The notes beneath the pieces are model-generated. The model was not told the DNA's origin. It worked only from the letters and a program-made list of their open reading frames with translations, and did not search any database. Both the position numbers and the translations under genes were made by a program. Source: DAINRZ01 sp964634885 (GTDB lineage: Bacteria > Bacteroidota > Ignavibacteria > Kapaibacteriales > UBA2268). From it: a stretch of DNA of 64,000 nt. The DNA lies in NCBI GenBank assembly GCA_964634885.1, contig CAZWLN010000004.1:62001-126000 (forward strand), given 5' to 3'. Positions 43,610 through 52,181 of the stretch are shown here, piece after piece (positions within the stretch are counted from its first letter, which is position 1; the number at the start of each line of letters is the position of its first letter).

Positions 43610-44449
43610 ATGCATGATATGAAAGAAGTATTTGTCAATATTTACAATGGTATATTAAGGCATACGCCGCTAAAGAAATATATCACTTTTAACACCAGCC
43701 GCAGGGGCTATTTCCCTGCGGTTGGCTTTTTAGACGCTGTCCGGAAAGAAGAACTGGAGAAAGTCCTCGGCGTTACCATCACCCATGTCGAGTATTTCGA
43801 ACAAGCTCTGCTTCACAGGTCTTACCTGCCCATACTTCAGAACGAAGGCTTCCTTTCCAACGAGCGTCTCGAATTCCTCGGCGATTCCGTCCTCGGGATG
43901 ATCGTAGCAGACCACCTGTTTTCGATGCATTCCGGAGTACTCGAAGGCGAACTGACCAAGATGCGTTCCTGGCTCGTGAACCGGAAATCGCTCGCATTCT
44001 GCTCCAGGAAAATAGGCCTCGACACCTTTGTCATGATGAGCTACAGCGCTGCCAAATCTTTGGAAAAAGGCAGCGAATCCATCATCGCCGATGCCCTCGA
44101 AGCCATCATCGGCGCCATCTACCTCGACTCCGGGCTCGATGTGGCACACAGATTCATTGTCAACACAATGCTGCCACTGCTGATTACCAATAGTGTGATG
44201 GTTGACAGGAACTACAAGAGCCTGCTGCTGGAAGCAGTCCAGGCTGTCGGTAAAAGTTCACCCTGCTATGAAGTAATTGAAGAAAGCGGTCCGGACCACG
44301 ACAAAGAATTTCTTGTCGGTTGCTACGTTGACGGCGAACTGTACGGCAAAGGAAGAGGCAAGAGCAAAAAAGAAGCTGAACAGTCTGCTGCCATGCAGTC
44401 CATGAAGTTTTTCAAAGAGAGAAAAGAAGAAACCAGGAAGGCTAATTAG
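43610..44449 (+). CDS. rnc: Ribonuclease III
   Basis: A 279-residue double-strand-specific ribonuclease that processes rRNA and mRNAs. The signature NERLEFLGDSVLG and the second acidic cluster DALEAIIGAIYLD build the active site; a C-terminal double-stranded RNA-binding domain (about 205-272) ends in KSKKEAEQSAA. The N-terminus carries an extra 50 residues before the nuclease domain compared with E. coli. Its 3' end overlaps the convergent kinase gene by 8 bases. Confidence 0.95.
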   Translation: MHDMKEVFVNIYNGILRHTPLKKYITFNTSRRGYFPAVGFLDAVRKEELEKVLGVTITHVEYFEQALLHRSYLPILQNEGFLSNERLEFLGDSVLGMIVADHLFSMHSGVLEGELTKMRSWLVNRKSLAFCSRKIGLDTFVMMSYSAAKSLEKGSESIIADALEAIIGAIYLDSGLDVAHRFIVNTMLPLLITNSVMVDRNYKSLLLEAVQAVGKSSPCYEVIEESGPDHDKEFLVGCYVDGELYGKGRGKSKKEAEQSAAMQSMKFFKERKEETRKAN

Positions 44450-45602
44450 TCGGTTCTTCGTACTGGAACTCGACGATGAACTTTGAACCCTGTCCCAGTT
44501 CACTTTCAACCCATATCTTACCGTCGTGAAGATCCACAAGCTGCTTTACAATTGACAAGCCCAGCCCGGACGACCTTTCTCCGCCCGTAGGTTGTGCCGA
44601 CAATTTCTGGAACTTACCGAATATCTTGTTTTTGTCTTCCTCTGTCAGGCCGGGGCCTTCGTCGGACACTTCGAGCCTGATGTACTTGGTGTCGTCGTGA
44701 CCGATTACCGCCCTGATGTTGATCTCAATCTGTTTACCGTAAGGCGAATACTTGACGGCATTGCTGATGAGGTTGTCGATTATTTCCTGCACCCTGAGGT
44801 TGTCTCCGAGGATGAAGGCGTCGTCGTTGGGTTCGGGATTGAAAATGAGTTTCTGCCTCTTCATGTCTGCGCCTGGGGCGCTTTTCTTATAGGCAGCCTC
44901 TGCCAGTTCGTTAAGGTTAAGGAGAACCTTGGAAAGATTGAACTTGCCGCTTTCAATCTTCGCAGCTTCGAGCAGCTCGTTGACAAGGTTAATCATCAGG
45001 TCCGAAGATTCGAGGATGAGCTCGAGCAGTTCGAAGGAGTCTGTTTTGCCGCTGACTTCCCGTTTGATCATCTTTGTAAGGCCTATGATGACATTGAGCG
45101 GGTTCTTCAGGTCGTGAATCGTCATGTTGAGGAACTGGTTCTTCATGTCGATGGCCTGCTGAAGAATGGTGTTGGCCCTTGTAAGATTCCTCAGTTTAAT
45201 AAGGGTTTTAACACGGGCAAGTAGTTCGAGGTAATTGAACGGCTTCGACACATAGTCGTTGGCGCCTGCTTCGAATCCTTTGACAATGTCTTCCACCTTG
45301 TTCTTGGTAGTCAGCATTATCACCGGCAATTCATAGAGCGTACGTGTTTTCCTGATGATCTTGCAAATGTCGTAACCCGATATGTCAGGCATAATCAGGT
45401 CCAGAATCAAAAGGTCATAATCAACCGGACTGTTGAGTATCTCAATTGTATCCCTGCCGCATAGTGCAGTCTCAACCTGGTAATTCTCAACCGTAAGATA
45501 GTTGCGGATCAGCTTCAGCATTTTTGTGTCGTCGTCAACAACGAGAATCCGCGCTTCGTACTCTTTCTCCCCGCTGTATGTCAGGATCTCTTTCTTATCC
45601 AT
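44442..45602 (-). CDS. Receiver-histidine kinase fusion (REC-HisKA-HATPase)
   Basis: A 386-residue soluble protein with an N-terminal receiver (Asp68 in LILDLIMPDISG), a short helical linker, dimerization domain with His163 in TIHDLKNP, and an ATPase domain (N box NLISNAVKYS, DEGPGL, G2 SGLGLSIV). The receiver in front suggests the kinase is controlled by another histidine kinase or phosphotransfer protein. No DNA-binding output is present or adjacent. With the kinase at 10.7 kb and the lone receiver at 5.9 kb it makes three orphan phosphorelay parts in the window. It is convergent with rnc. Confidence 0.9.
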   Translation of the reverse strand: MDKKEILTYSGEKEYEARILVVDDDTKMLKLIRNYLTVENYQVETALCGRDTIEILNSPVDYDLLILDLIMPDISGYDICKIIRKTRTLYELPVIMLTTKNKVEDIVKGFEAGANDYVSKPFNYLELLARVKTLIKLRNLTRANTILQQAIDMKNQFLNMTIHDLKNPLNVIIGLTKMIKREVSGKTDSFELLELILESSDLMINLVNELLEAAKIESGKFNLSKVLLNLNELAEAAYKKSAPGADMKRQKLIFNPEPNDDAFILGDNLRVQEIIDNLISNAVKYSPYGKQIEINIRAVIGHDDTKYIRLEVSDEGPGLTEEDKNKIFGKFQKLSAQPTGGERSSGLGLSIVKQLVDLHDGKIWVESELGQGSKFIVEFQYEEPTN

Positions 45603-45634
45603 AAATCTCAGTTACAAAAACATAACTCACTCAA

Positions 45635-45660
45635 TAAGCCGGATTATTAATCCGGGCTTA
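45635..45660. repeat. Inverted repeat between kinase and macro-domain genes
   Basis: TAAGCCGGATTA (45635-45646) is complementary to TAATCCGGGCTTA (45648-45660) apart from one bulged G. It lies 33 bases upstream of the divergent kinase gene and may be a leader hairpin or regulator site for it. Confidence 0.45.
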
Positions 45661-45782
45661 AATACCTTTTTACAAATCTATTCAATATTTATTTTAGAAT
45701 GAATTTTTTTTTAGTAATCTGAAAAATGATTAATTTAAGATTTGGTAATTTAGTAATTAAATTATTAATATAAAGGCTTTAT

Positions 45783-46307
45783 ATGATAGATGACAGGATC
45801 ATAGTATTGAAAGGCGACATCACGACTCTCGGCACCGAAGCCATTGTCAACGCCGCCAACAAAAGCCTTATGGGCGGCGGCGGCGTCGACGGCGCCATCC
45901 ACCGGGCTGCTGGGCCCAAGCTCGAAGATGAATGTAAAAGGGTAATCTCAAAACTGGGAGAATGCCGCTCAGGAGAAGCGGTAATCACAAGCGCCGGGGA
46001 CATGCATTCGAAGTATGTAATTCATACTGTCGGGCCTGTTTGGCAGGGAGGCACGAAAAACGAAGCCCAGAAGCTGGCCCTTTGTTACCGTAACTCTCTT
46101 TCGCTGGCTGAAGATTACCACATCTCCGAAGTTGCAATACCAAACGTCAGTACTGGCGTTTACGGTTACCCGAAGAAAGAAGCTGCCGAAATTGCTGTTA
46201 CTACGGTCAATAAATACCTGAGAAGCAGCAAATCTCTGAAAAAAGTAATTTTTGTCTGCTTTGACGACGAGAATTACCAGATATACAATAACCTTATTAA
46301 CGAATAA
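45783..46307 (+). CDS. Macro-domain ADP-ribose hydrolase (YmdB-like)
   Basis: A 174-residue single macro domain. The ligand loops are intact: NAANKSLMGGGGVDGAIHRA and VSTGVYGYP, with VIHTVGPVW between. Proteins of this size and pattern deacetylate O-acetyl-ADP-ribose or remove ADP-ribose from proteins. It is probably expressed with the OstA gene 7 bases downstream, although no functional link is evident. Confidence 0.93.
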   Translation: MIDDRIIVLKGDITTLGTEAIVNAANKSLMGGGGVDGAIHRAAGPKLEDECKRVISKLGECRSGEAVITSAGDMHSKYVIHTVGPVWQGGTKNEAQKLALCYRNSLSLAEDYHISEVAIPNVSTGVYGYPKKEAAEIAVTTVNKYLRSSKSLKKVIFVCFDDENYQIYNNLINE

Positions 46308-46314
46308 GCACATC

Positions 46315-47859
46315 ATGTTCCGTCTGATTACATTACTACTTTTTCTCGGCATTTTCACCACACTCCAAACGCAGGAGAAAGCCACACGCAGCGACAGCCG
46401 CAAAGGTGAACCCATCAGGCTGATCTGGGCAGACACTTGTGCCGAGGATTCAAGAGACGGCAGCAAGGTCAATATATGCGAGGGCCATGTAAAAATTGTC
46501 CAGGGCGATGTAACAGTAACCAGCAATAAGGTAGTTCAGTATGTAAACGAGAACAGGGCCGACTTCACCGGCAATGTTGTTGTTACTCAGGAGGATATGA
46601 CGCTCGAATCCCCGGCCGTCAGCTATTACGGAGCCACAGGGCTTGCTTTCAGCAACAGGGGCATTACCGTCAGGGACAAACGGGGAAGGCTTAAGGCAGA
46701 CAGCGGTTCCTATTCCACCCAGACACAGATTGCCGACTTCAACGGAAGGGTTACCGTCAGCGACGACTCGGTAACAATTCACACCGACATGGTTCAGTAC
46801 CACAGAAAAACCAGAATAAGCTACGCCTACGGCAATGTTACCATCGAAGAGGATTCGGTCTTCATTTATTGCGACACCGCCGAACACCACCGGGACACAA
46901 GGATGAGCTATGCCTACGGCAATGCCTGCGTCGTTGACGACTCAGTACTCATTGCCTCAGACAGGCTCGAGCACAACAGGAACGGCAGGGAAAGCCTCGC
47001 TCTTGGCAATGTCCTCGTAAAAGCAAGGTTTTCCAATGTACTTATGTTCGCCGATACCATAATCAACAGGACATATATCAGCTATACCCTTGCAGTGGGC
47101 AACCCCGTTCTTTACCAGATTGACACGACTTTCCTCAACCCTGCAAAAGACAGTACAGCGACCGATTCGACAGGCCCCAAGCCTGAAAACCTCAGGTTCG
47201 ATACGCTCTATGTATCCTGCGATACAATCGAAGTGTACAGGGACAACAATGAACGCTATATATTCAACGATTCCGTCCGGATGATCAGGAACGATGTGTC
47301 GGCGAAATGCGGCTATGCCGTTTATCACAAAACAGGGGAATTCATCGAGATGGATGAATCGCCTGTGGTATGGTATGATTCGACACAGTTGCACGGCGAT
47401 TCGATTACCGTGAACATACCGAAAAGGAAACTGGACGAGATACACTCCTATTCCGATTCATTCGCCGCTTCAAGGGAGGACAGCGTAGAAACCGACCGCA
47501 TAGACCAGATTGCAGGTAAGGAAATAATAATCAAAATCAGGCAGGACACCCTCAGGAACATCTATGCCAACGGCGACACTAAGAGCCTCTATTTCCTTTA
47601 CACCGACGGTGTACCTGACGGGGTCAACAGGGACGGTGCTGATGCCCTCGAGATCAATTTCGAGGATGGAAAAATTGCCACGGTGATCAAACTCCGCGGG
47701 GTCGTTGGTGAACTGTACCCGGAAAATATGGTCCATCGCAATCCGAAACAGTATTACCTGCCAAATTTCAGGTGGGACGGCAACACTCCGAAGATGAGGC
47801 CTTTACCCGAGGCAAGGCAAAAAAATGAAAAAAAATTGGAAAAATTTGAACCTAAATAG
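46315..47859 (+). CDS. OstA/LptA-like periplasmic LPS transport protein
   Basis: A 514-residue secreted protein; I place the start at ATG 46315 because the longer frame overlaps the macro-domain gene. After a signal peptide (MFRLITLLLFLGIFTTLQTQ) it has repeated OstA strands: CEGHVKIVQGDVTVTSNKVV, FTGNVVVTQEDMTLESP, and AYGNVTIEEDSVFIYCDTAEH, appearing at least four times. OstA repeats form a beta-jellyroll bridge that carries LPS across the periplasm. It is longer than E. coli LptA and lacks the LptD barrel, a form seen in Bacteroidota. It probably works with LptC at 24.7 kb. Confidence 0.82.
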   Translation: MFRLITLLLFLGIFTTLQTQEKATRSDSRKGEPIRLIWADTCAEDSRDGSKVNICEGHVKIVQGDVTVTSNKVVQYVNENRADFTGNVVVTQEDMTLESPAVSYYGATGLAFSNRGITVRDKRGRLKADSGSYSTQTQIADFNGRVTVSDDSVTIHTDMVQYHRKTRISYAYGNVTIEEDSVFIYCDTAEHHRDTRMSYAYGNACVVDDSVLIASDRLEHNRNGRESLALGNVLVKARFSNVLMFADTIINRTYISYTLAVGNPVLYQIDTTFLNPAKDSTATDSTGPKPENLRFDTLYVSCDTIEVYRDNNERYIFNDSVRMIRNDVSAKCGYAVYHKTGEFIEMDESPVVWYDSTQLHGDSITVNIPKRKLDEIHSYSDSFAASREDSVETDRIDQIAGKEIIIKIRQDTLRNIYANGDTKSLYFLYTDGVPDGVNRDGADALEINFEDGKIATVIKLRGVVGELYPENMVHRNPKQYYLPNFRWDGNTPKMRPLPEARQKNEKKLEKFEPK

Positions 47860-47887
47860 ATAATTTTATTGTTTATTCTGATATATA

Positions 47888-47921
47888 TTTGAATAATACA
47901 ATATATATTGTATTATATTTG
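47888..47921 (+). promoter_or_regulatory. Promoter-like pair for giant paralogue 1
   Basis: TTTG (47888-47891) and TATATTTG (47914-47921), spaced 22 bases, lie 43 bases before the chosen ATG. The -7 box overlaps the right end of a 24-bp palindrome, so binding there would block the promoter. A shared element TTGTTTATTC occurs at 47869-47878 and again at 52105-52114 upstream of paralogue 2. Confidence 0.4.
47893..47916. repeat. 24-bp perfect palindrome over the promoter of paralogue 1
   Basis: ATAATACAATAT (47893-47904) is followed directly by its exact reverse complement ATATTGTATTAT (47905-47916). The dyad has no loop and overlaps the -7 box by three bases. It is an operator candidate for a dimeric regulator. 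Paralogues 2 and 3 have no equivalent. Confidence 0.7.
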
Positions 47922-47964
47922 TCGTATTATGTATAGATATGATGTTGTTCCGGGGATGGAAATG

Positions 47965-50900
47965 ATGTTAAGAACAGGTACTCTTTTCAAATACATATTG
48001 GGTTTAATACTGGCCACTACTGTTGTCTATTCCCAGGATGATACCTTCGTTAAAAGAATATCGGCTCTCGAAGGAAGGCATTTCATCATCGGTTTCATGC
48101 AGAATGAAATTACCGAAGTAAATAATAATCATGTTGTCCAGATATTTGTTGTGTCGAGAGATACGACAGAGGTTACCATCGAGGACCAGTATTACGGTAA
48201 AGTTACTATTACCGCACTGCCCGACCAGGTGTACATGTTCCGCAGGGACACAAGGCTTGTCGTCACCGAATCCGAGGCCTTCCTCTACAATGTTGTCGAT
48301 CTGACTTCGGAACAGCCTGTCTCTGTGTTCGCCTTTTGTTCCCGTACCCAGTCGAGCGACAGCTATAACGCTGTCCCGGTGTCCAGGTGGGGTAAGGATT
48401 ATGTCGTCATGAGTTTTCCTAATGACCAGTATGCGAGCGGTACCTCGGAAAACCTCGATTCCACCCAGCGAAAGATACCCCGCTGCAGTGAATTCATGTT
48501 GCTTGCAGCCTACGACTCGACCATTATTACCTTTACACCCAAAGTCAATACATACAGGGGAAGAATCGCCGGTAAAAGCCAAAATATCCGGTTGGCCAAG
48601 GGGCAGTGCTACCTTGTAAAGTCCGACAAGTACGCAATGGGCGAAGGCGATCTGTCCGGGACCATCATTACAGGCAGCAAGCCTTTCGGAGTCCTTTCCG
48701 GCCATGTACGTACCGCCATCCCTCACGGTATGAAAAGTCCCTATGACTCAAAAAATCACCTGATTGAAATGTTGATGCCCGTACCTTACTGGGGGCAGAG
48801 ATTTGCTACGGCGCCGTACGGAATGACAAAAAGCGGAACAGACTGCTTTAAAATCACCGCATATTATGACAATACGGTAGTGAAATACGCCTCAGGAAAC
48901 GGTTCCGCCACTCTTGAGCGGCTGAATGCCGGAGAATGTGCCGTCGTGTCCGACATTTACACACCTGCCTACTGGGAGTCCACTAAACCTGTGCAATTGG
49001 GACAGATGATTATGCATCAACAAACAAACGACGTTACCAATTATGATCCGGCACTTGCAATTATCCCGCCAATCGAACAATTCATCCAGAAGGTAACAAT
49101 TTCGACACAGGGCAACGACACTATTAACGCAGACCAGTTCGATACTAACTATGTATATATTGTCTGCGACAAAGACGCCGTGGACAACATTGCTTTCGAC
49201 AAGCTGAGGATCGACGGTTTTACCGACCTGGAAAACCAACTCGTTCCCGGCACTGACATCCATTATGCCCGTTTTGTTATACAGAGCGGTTCACACACGA
49301 TTGAGACTACAAAGGGAAGCTTCGGGGGAGTCCTGTTCGGCAGGGGCGACGCAGACGCCTATGCCATGATACTGGGCATCGGCCTGATCGACGTTAACCA
49401 GCCTGACGACCTGCCTCCGGTTGTTGTGGCTTCTGACACCTGCGGCAACATTTCGGGAGTGATAACCGACAGGGTGGGCAATTACAGTTCCGGACTGGAC
49501 TATGTAAGAGTCAGGTCCGACGAAAGTTATAATTATAGTGTTACTCTGGGCCATGTGTCCGATACGTCAACTATTGTTCCTTTTGCCGGATCAGTGGTCG
49601 ATAAATACAAAGACGCCCTGCTGGCTATTGAGATTAAGGACAAAGACGGCAATTTCAGGTGGTACCGACACCATTTCAGCGGTGTAAACCTGAAATTGAA
49701 CAAGGATAAAATCGATTTTTCCGACGTGGATTACGTGGGCAATATTACCGAATTGCTGAATATACAGAACACAGGCAAGGACACATTTGTCGTCTATGGT
49801 ATTTCTCTCAGGAACAACGACTCCAAACTCAAGTTAACAATCATGGACAGCTTTCCATACACACTGCAAAAAGACGGGGTATTGAAATACGGCCTGACCT
49901 TTACTCCCAACGGCGACCTGAGCGACATTCACAATACGATTGTAATCGACGCCGGCTGCGGCAGGTATATCGAAATACCCGTCAGCGGCACCGTGCTGAA
50001 GCATACGGTTGTCGTTCAGGGCCGGGATTTCGGGAGTGTTACCGTCGGCAAGACAGAAACCGGCAGCATTGCAATAACGAATACCGGTAATGCACCCATT
50101 ACTTTAACAGGCCTCGGCATGATTATTTACAGCGGAGCATTCACCTTTGATACTACCGGCCTTTTCCCGGCTGTGCTGCCTTCGGGCGAAACGTTCAGGG
50201 TCAATGTTATGTTTACCCCCGTCGCCGGGATTGCCTATGAAGACAGCGGAAGCTATGAGAATAACTATTTCCTGCCTAACACATTCATTGTGAAAGGGAA
50301 TGGAATCTCACCCAATATCCGCTCTGTCTCGGTTGACTGGGGCAAACGAAGATGCGGCACTTCCAATGACACGACAGTGGTGTTGAAAAACGAAGGGAAC
50401 GACAGTGGCCGTCTTACATACTCCGGCCTTACGTCCAATGATACCGAATTCGATGTCTCCCGGTTGAAAAGTGTTGATAATGAGTTGAAAATCGGTGACA
50501 GCCTTTTGCTCCATGTCGGCTTCAACCCTGTAAACAGCGTGAATCACCGGGAGGTGGGCAGGTTCACGGTGGACTGGCCTTTACATGACACCGTAGGCCT
50601 TGAACTCCTGGGAACCGGAACTCTTCCGTCGATGCAGGCATATGATATAGATTGCGACACGGTTGAAGTGAACAGCTCCAACACTGTCTTTTCTCTGTTG
50701 TTTGAGACCGGGGGCAATGAAGGCCTTACCATCGACTCGGTAAAAATTGCCGGGGAGAAAGACCCTTCGTTTAAGTTCGGCCCTGCCCTCAGTGAACTCC
50801 TGGCGAATACGTCTTCACACTTCTACCTGCCGGGTTCAAAAATGCAGGAGGACATCATTTTCACACCCGACAAGCCGGGCTTGCATGAGATGACGCTGGA

Positions 50901-52011
50901 GATCACCCACGACGGAGCGCCCGCCTACAAGAGGCTGAAATCGCGCATCCGGCTTACAGGTTACGGCGAATATTCCAGCGCTGATTCATACCTGATTGTG
51001 CCCGATTCGATTGTTGCCTGTAAAACGTTTGAAGCCGGAGTTGTGATCAGGAATACCGGCATGGTTGATTTTCTAATTCAGGAGCTTGAACTGAAACATG
51101 ATAACAGCAACGTCGAGCTCGATTGGAAGGAAGACTACACACAATTGCTGCCGATTACCCTTAGAGTGGATTCATCCTGTACATTCATGATGAAAGGATT
51201 TGCAAAGAGGGACGAAGAAGACGAAGCTACCGTTACCGTAACGATTAACGATACCATACAAAAGCATTTGTCTTACACCATTGCTCCGGTACCGTCTGTT
51301 TACAAGATAGGCGACATTGATGATTTTACGGCAACTGTCGGAGATACGGTAGCAATGAGTTTCAGCGGTTCCTTCCTGCACGGGACAGAGCTGCCCGTCG
51401 TTTTCAACATGGTACTCGACAACTTTTTACAAAAACTATATTACTGCATCAGTCCTGTTGTCGTCCTGAAAGTTAGCGACGGCAGCGGCAATGAAACAAG
51501 TTACGACCTGACGGTTGTTCAGGAAGCAAAAAGAATTGTACTCAGTTGCAGCGAGCCGGTGTCTGTTCCGGACAAAGGCTGTACATGGAGTTTTAACTTA
51601 GTATTCAAAGTACTGCTTGGGAACGAGTTGGGGAGCAGGGTAACGGCTTATTCGGATTACAGTGAATGCTACAGGAACGACAGCATTGACTTCTATGCCG
51701 GAATTGACCAGGTTTGTATGTATAAATACTCAGGCATTACCCTTATCGAACCTCCGGTTACCGTAAAAGCTCTGACCAATCCCGCTACAGGAAGCATCGA
51801 ACTTTCTGTCGGACTATTACAGGACGACGTTCTGGACATTGCTTTGTTCGACAACGCAGGCAGGGAGATCAGCCTCGGTAAAGGTATCGTTCTGAAAAAA
51901 GGAAGCAATGGCCTGGCGTTCCCGGCTTCAAGCCTGCCTGCCGGCGCCTATATGTTATCTGTTACATCAGCGAAGGCGGCTGTAAGCGTTAAGCTGATTA
52001 TTGAAAAGTAA
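47965..52011 (+). CDS. Giant T9SS-exported surface protein, paralogue 1 (IgGFc-binding-like)
   Basis: Start at ATG 47965, the codon equivalent to those of paralogues 2 and 3; earlier in-frame codons at 47908 and 47929 lack support. This gives 1348 residues with a 24-residue signal peptide ending in SQ. The N-terminal half (to about 470) has the IgGFc-binding-like pattern VSVFAFCSR, DSYNAVPVSRWG, EFMLLAA, TFTP, GQCYLVKS, LSGTIITGSKPFGVLSGH and HLIEMLMPV. A Cys-containing linker (SDTCGNISG) is followed by Ig/choice-of-anchor-D (ASH-like) modules near 690-1100, a further beta domain, and a type A T9SS sorting tail (last about 75 residues: GREISLG, LPAGAYMLSV, KLIIEK). It should be exported and anchored at the surface; the ligand is unknown. 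Confidence 0.85.
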   Translation: MLRTGTLFKYILGLILATTVVYSQDDTFVKRISALEGRHFIIGFMQNEITEVNNNHVVQIFVVSRDTTEVTIEDQYYGKVTITALPDQVYMFRRDTRLVVTESEAFLYNVVDLTSEQPVSVFAFCSRTQSSDSYNAVPVSRWGKDYVVMSFPNDQYASGTSENLDSTQRKIPRCSEFMLLAAYDSTIITFTPKVNTYRGRIAGKSQNIRLAKGQCYLVKSDKYAMGEGDLSGTIITGSKPFGVLSGHVRTAIPHGMKSPYDSKNHLIEMLMPVPYWGQRFATAPYGMTKSGTDCFKITAYYDNTVVKYASGNGSATLERLNAGECAVVSDIYTPAYWESTKPVQLGQMIMHQQTNDVTNYDPALAIIPPIEQFIQKVTISTQGNDTINADQFDTNYVYIVCDKDAVDNIAFDKLRIDGFTDLENQLVPGTDIHYARFVIQSGSHTIETTKGSFGGVLFGRGDADAYAMILGIGLIDVNQPDDLPPVVVASDTCGNISGVITDRVGNYSSGLDYVRVRSDESYNYSVTLGHVSDTSTIVPFAGSVVDKYKDALLAIEIKDKDGNFRWYRHHFSGVNLKLNKDKIDFSDVDYVGNITELLNIQNTGKDTFVVYGISLRNNDSKLKLTIMDSFPYTLQKDGVLKYGLTFTPNGDLSDIHNTIVIDAGCGRYIEIPVSGTVLKHTVVVQGRDFGSVTVGKTETGSIAITNTGNAPITLTGLGMIIYSGAFTFDTTGLFPAVLPSGETFRVNVMFTPVAGIAYEDSGSYENNYFLPNTFIVKGNGISPNIRSVSVDWGKRRCGTSNDTTVVLKNEGNDSGRLTYSGLTSNDTEFDVSRLKSVDNELKIGDSLLLHVGFNPVNSVNHREVGRFTVDWPLHDTVGLELLGTGTLPSMQAYDIDCDTVEVNSSNTVFSLLFETGGNEGLTIDSVKIAGEKDPSFKFGPALSELLANTSSHFYLPGSKMQEDIIFTPDKPGLHEMTLEITHDGAPAYKRLKSRIRLTGYGEYSSADSYLIVPDSIVACKTFEAGVVIRNTGMVDFLIQELELKHDNSNVELDWKEDYTQLLPITLRVDSSCTFMMKGFAKRDEEDEATVTVTINDTIQKHLSYTIAPVPSVYKIGDIDDFTATVGDTVAMSFSGSFLHGTELPVVFNMVLDNFLQKLYYCISPVVVLKVSDGSGNETSYDLTVVQEAKRIVLSCSEPVSVPDKGCTWSFNLVFKVLLGNELGSRVTAYSDYSECYRNDSIDFYAGIDQVCMYKYSGITLIEPPVTVKALTNPATGSIELSVGLLQDDVLDIALFDNAGREISLGKGIVLKKGSNGLAFPASSLPAGAYMLSVTSAKAAVSVKLIIEK

Positions 52012-52181
52012 ACCGTGTAATTGCCGGATAAGTGAAACAGGATCGGTCAAATAATGATATTCTCAAAAATTATTGAACAACCTGAACCCGGATACACTAT
52101 TTTTTTGTTTATTCAAATATAATTTTATAATATAAGGTACTTTGTTTTCTAAATATGATAGTTCGAAGGATGGGAAGAAAA

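Noticed and set aside
47908..47964. Earlier in-frame start codons for giant paralogue 1
   Set aside because: They would add a polar leader before the signal peptide, lie on top of the promoter box region, and break the equal length with paralogue 2.
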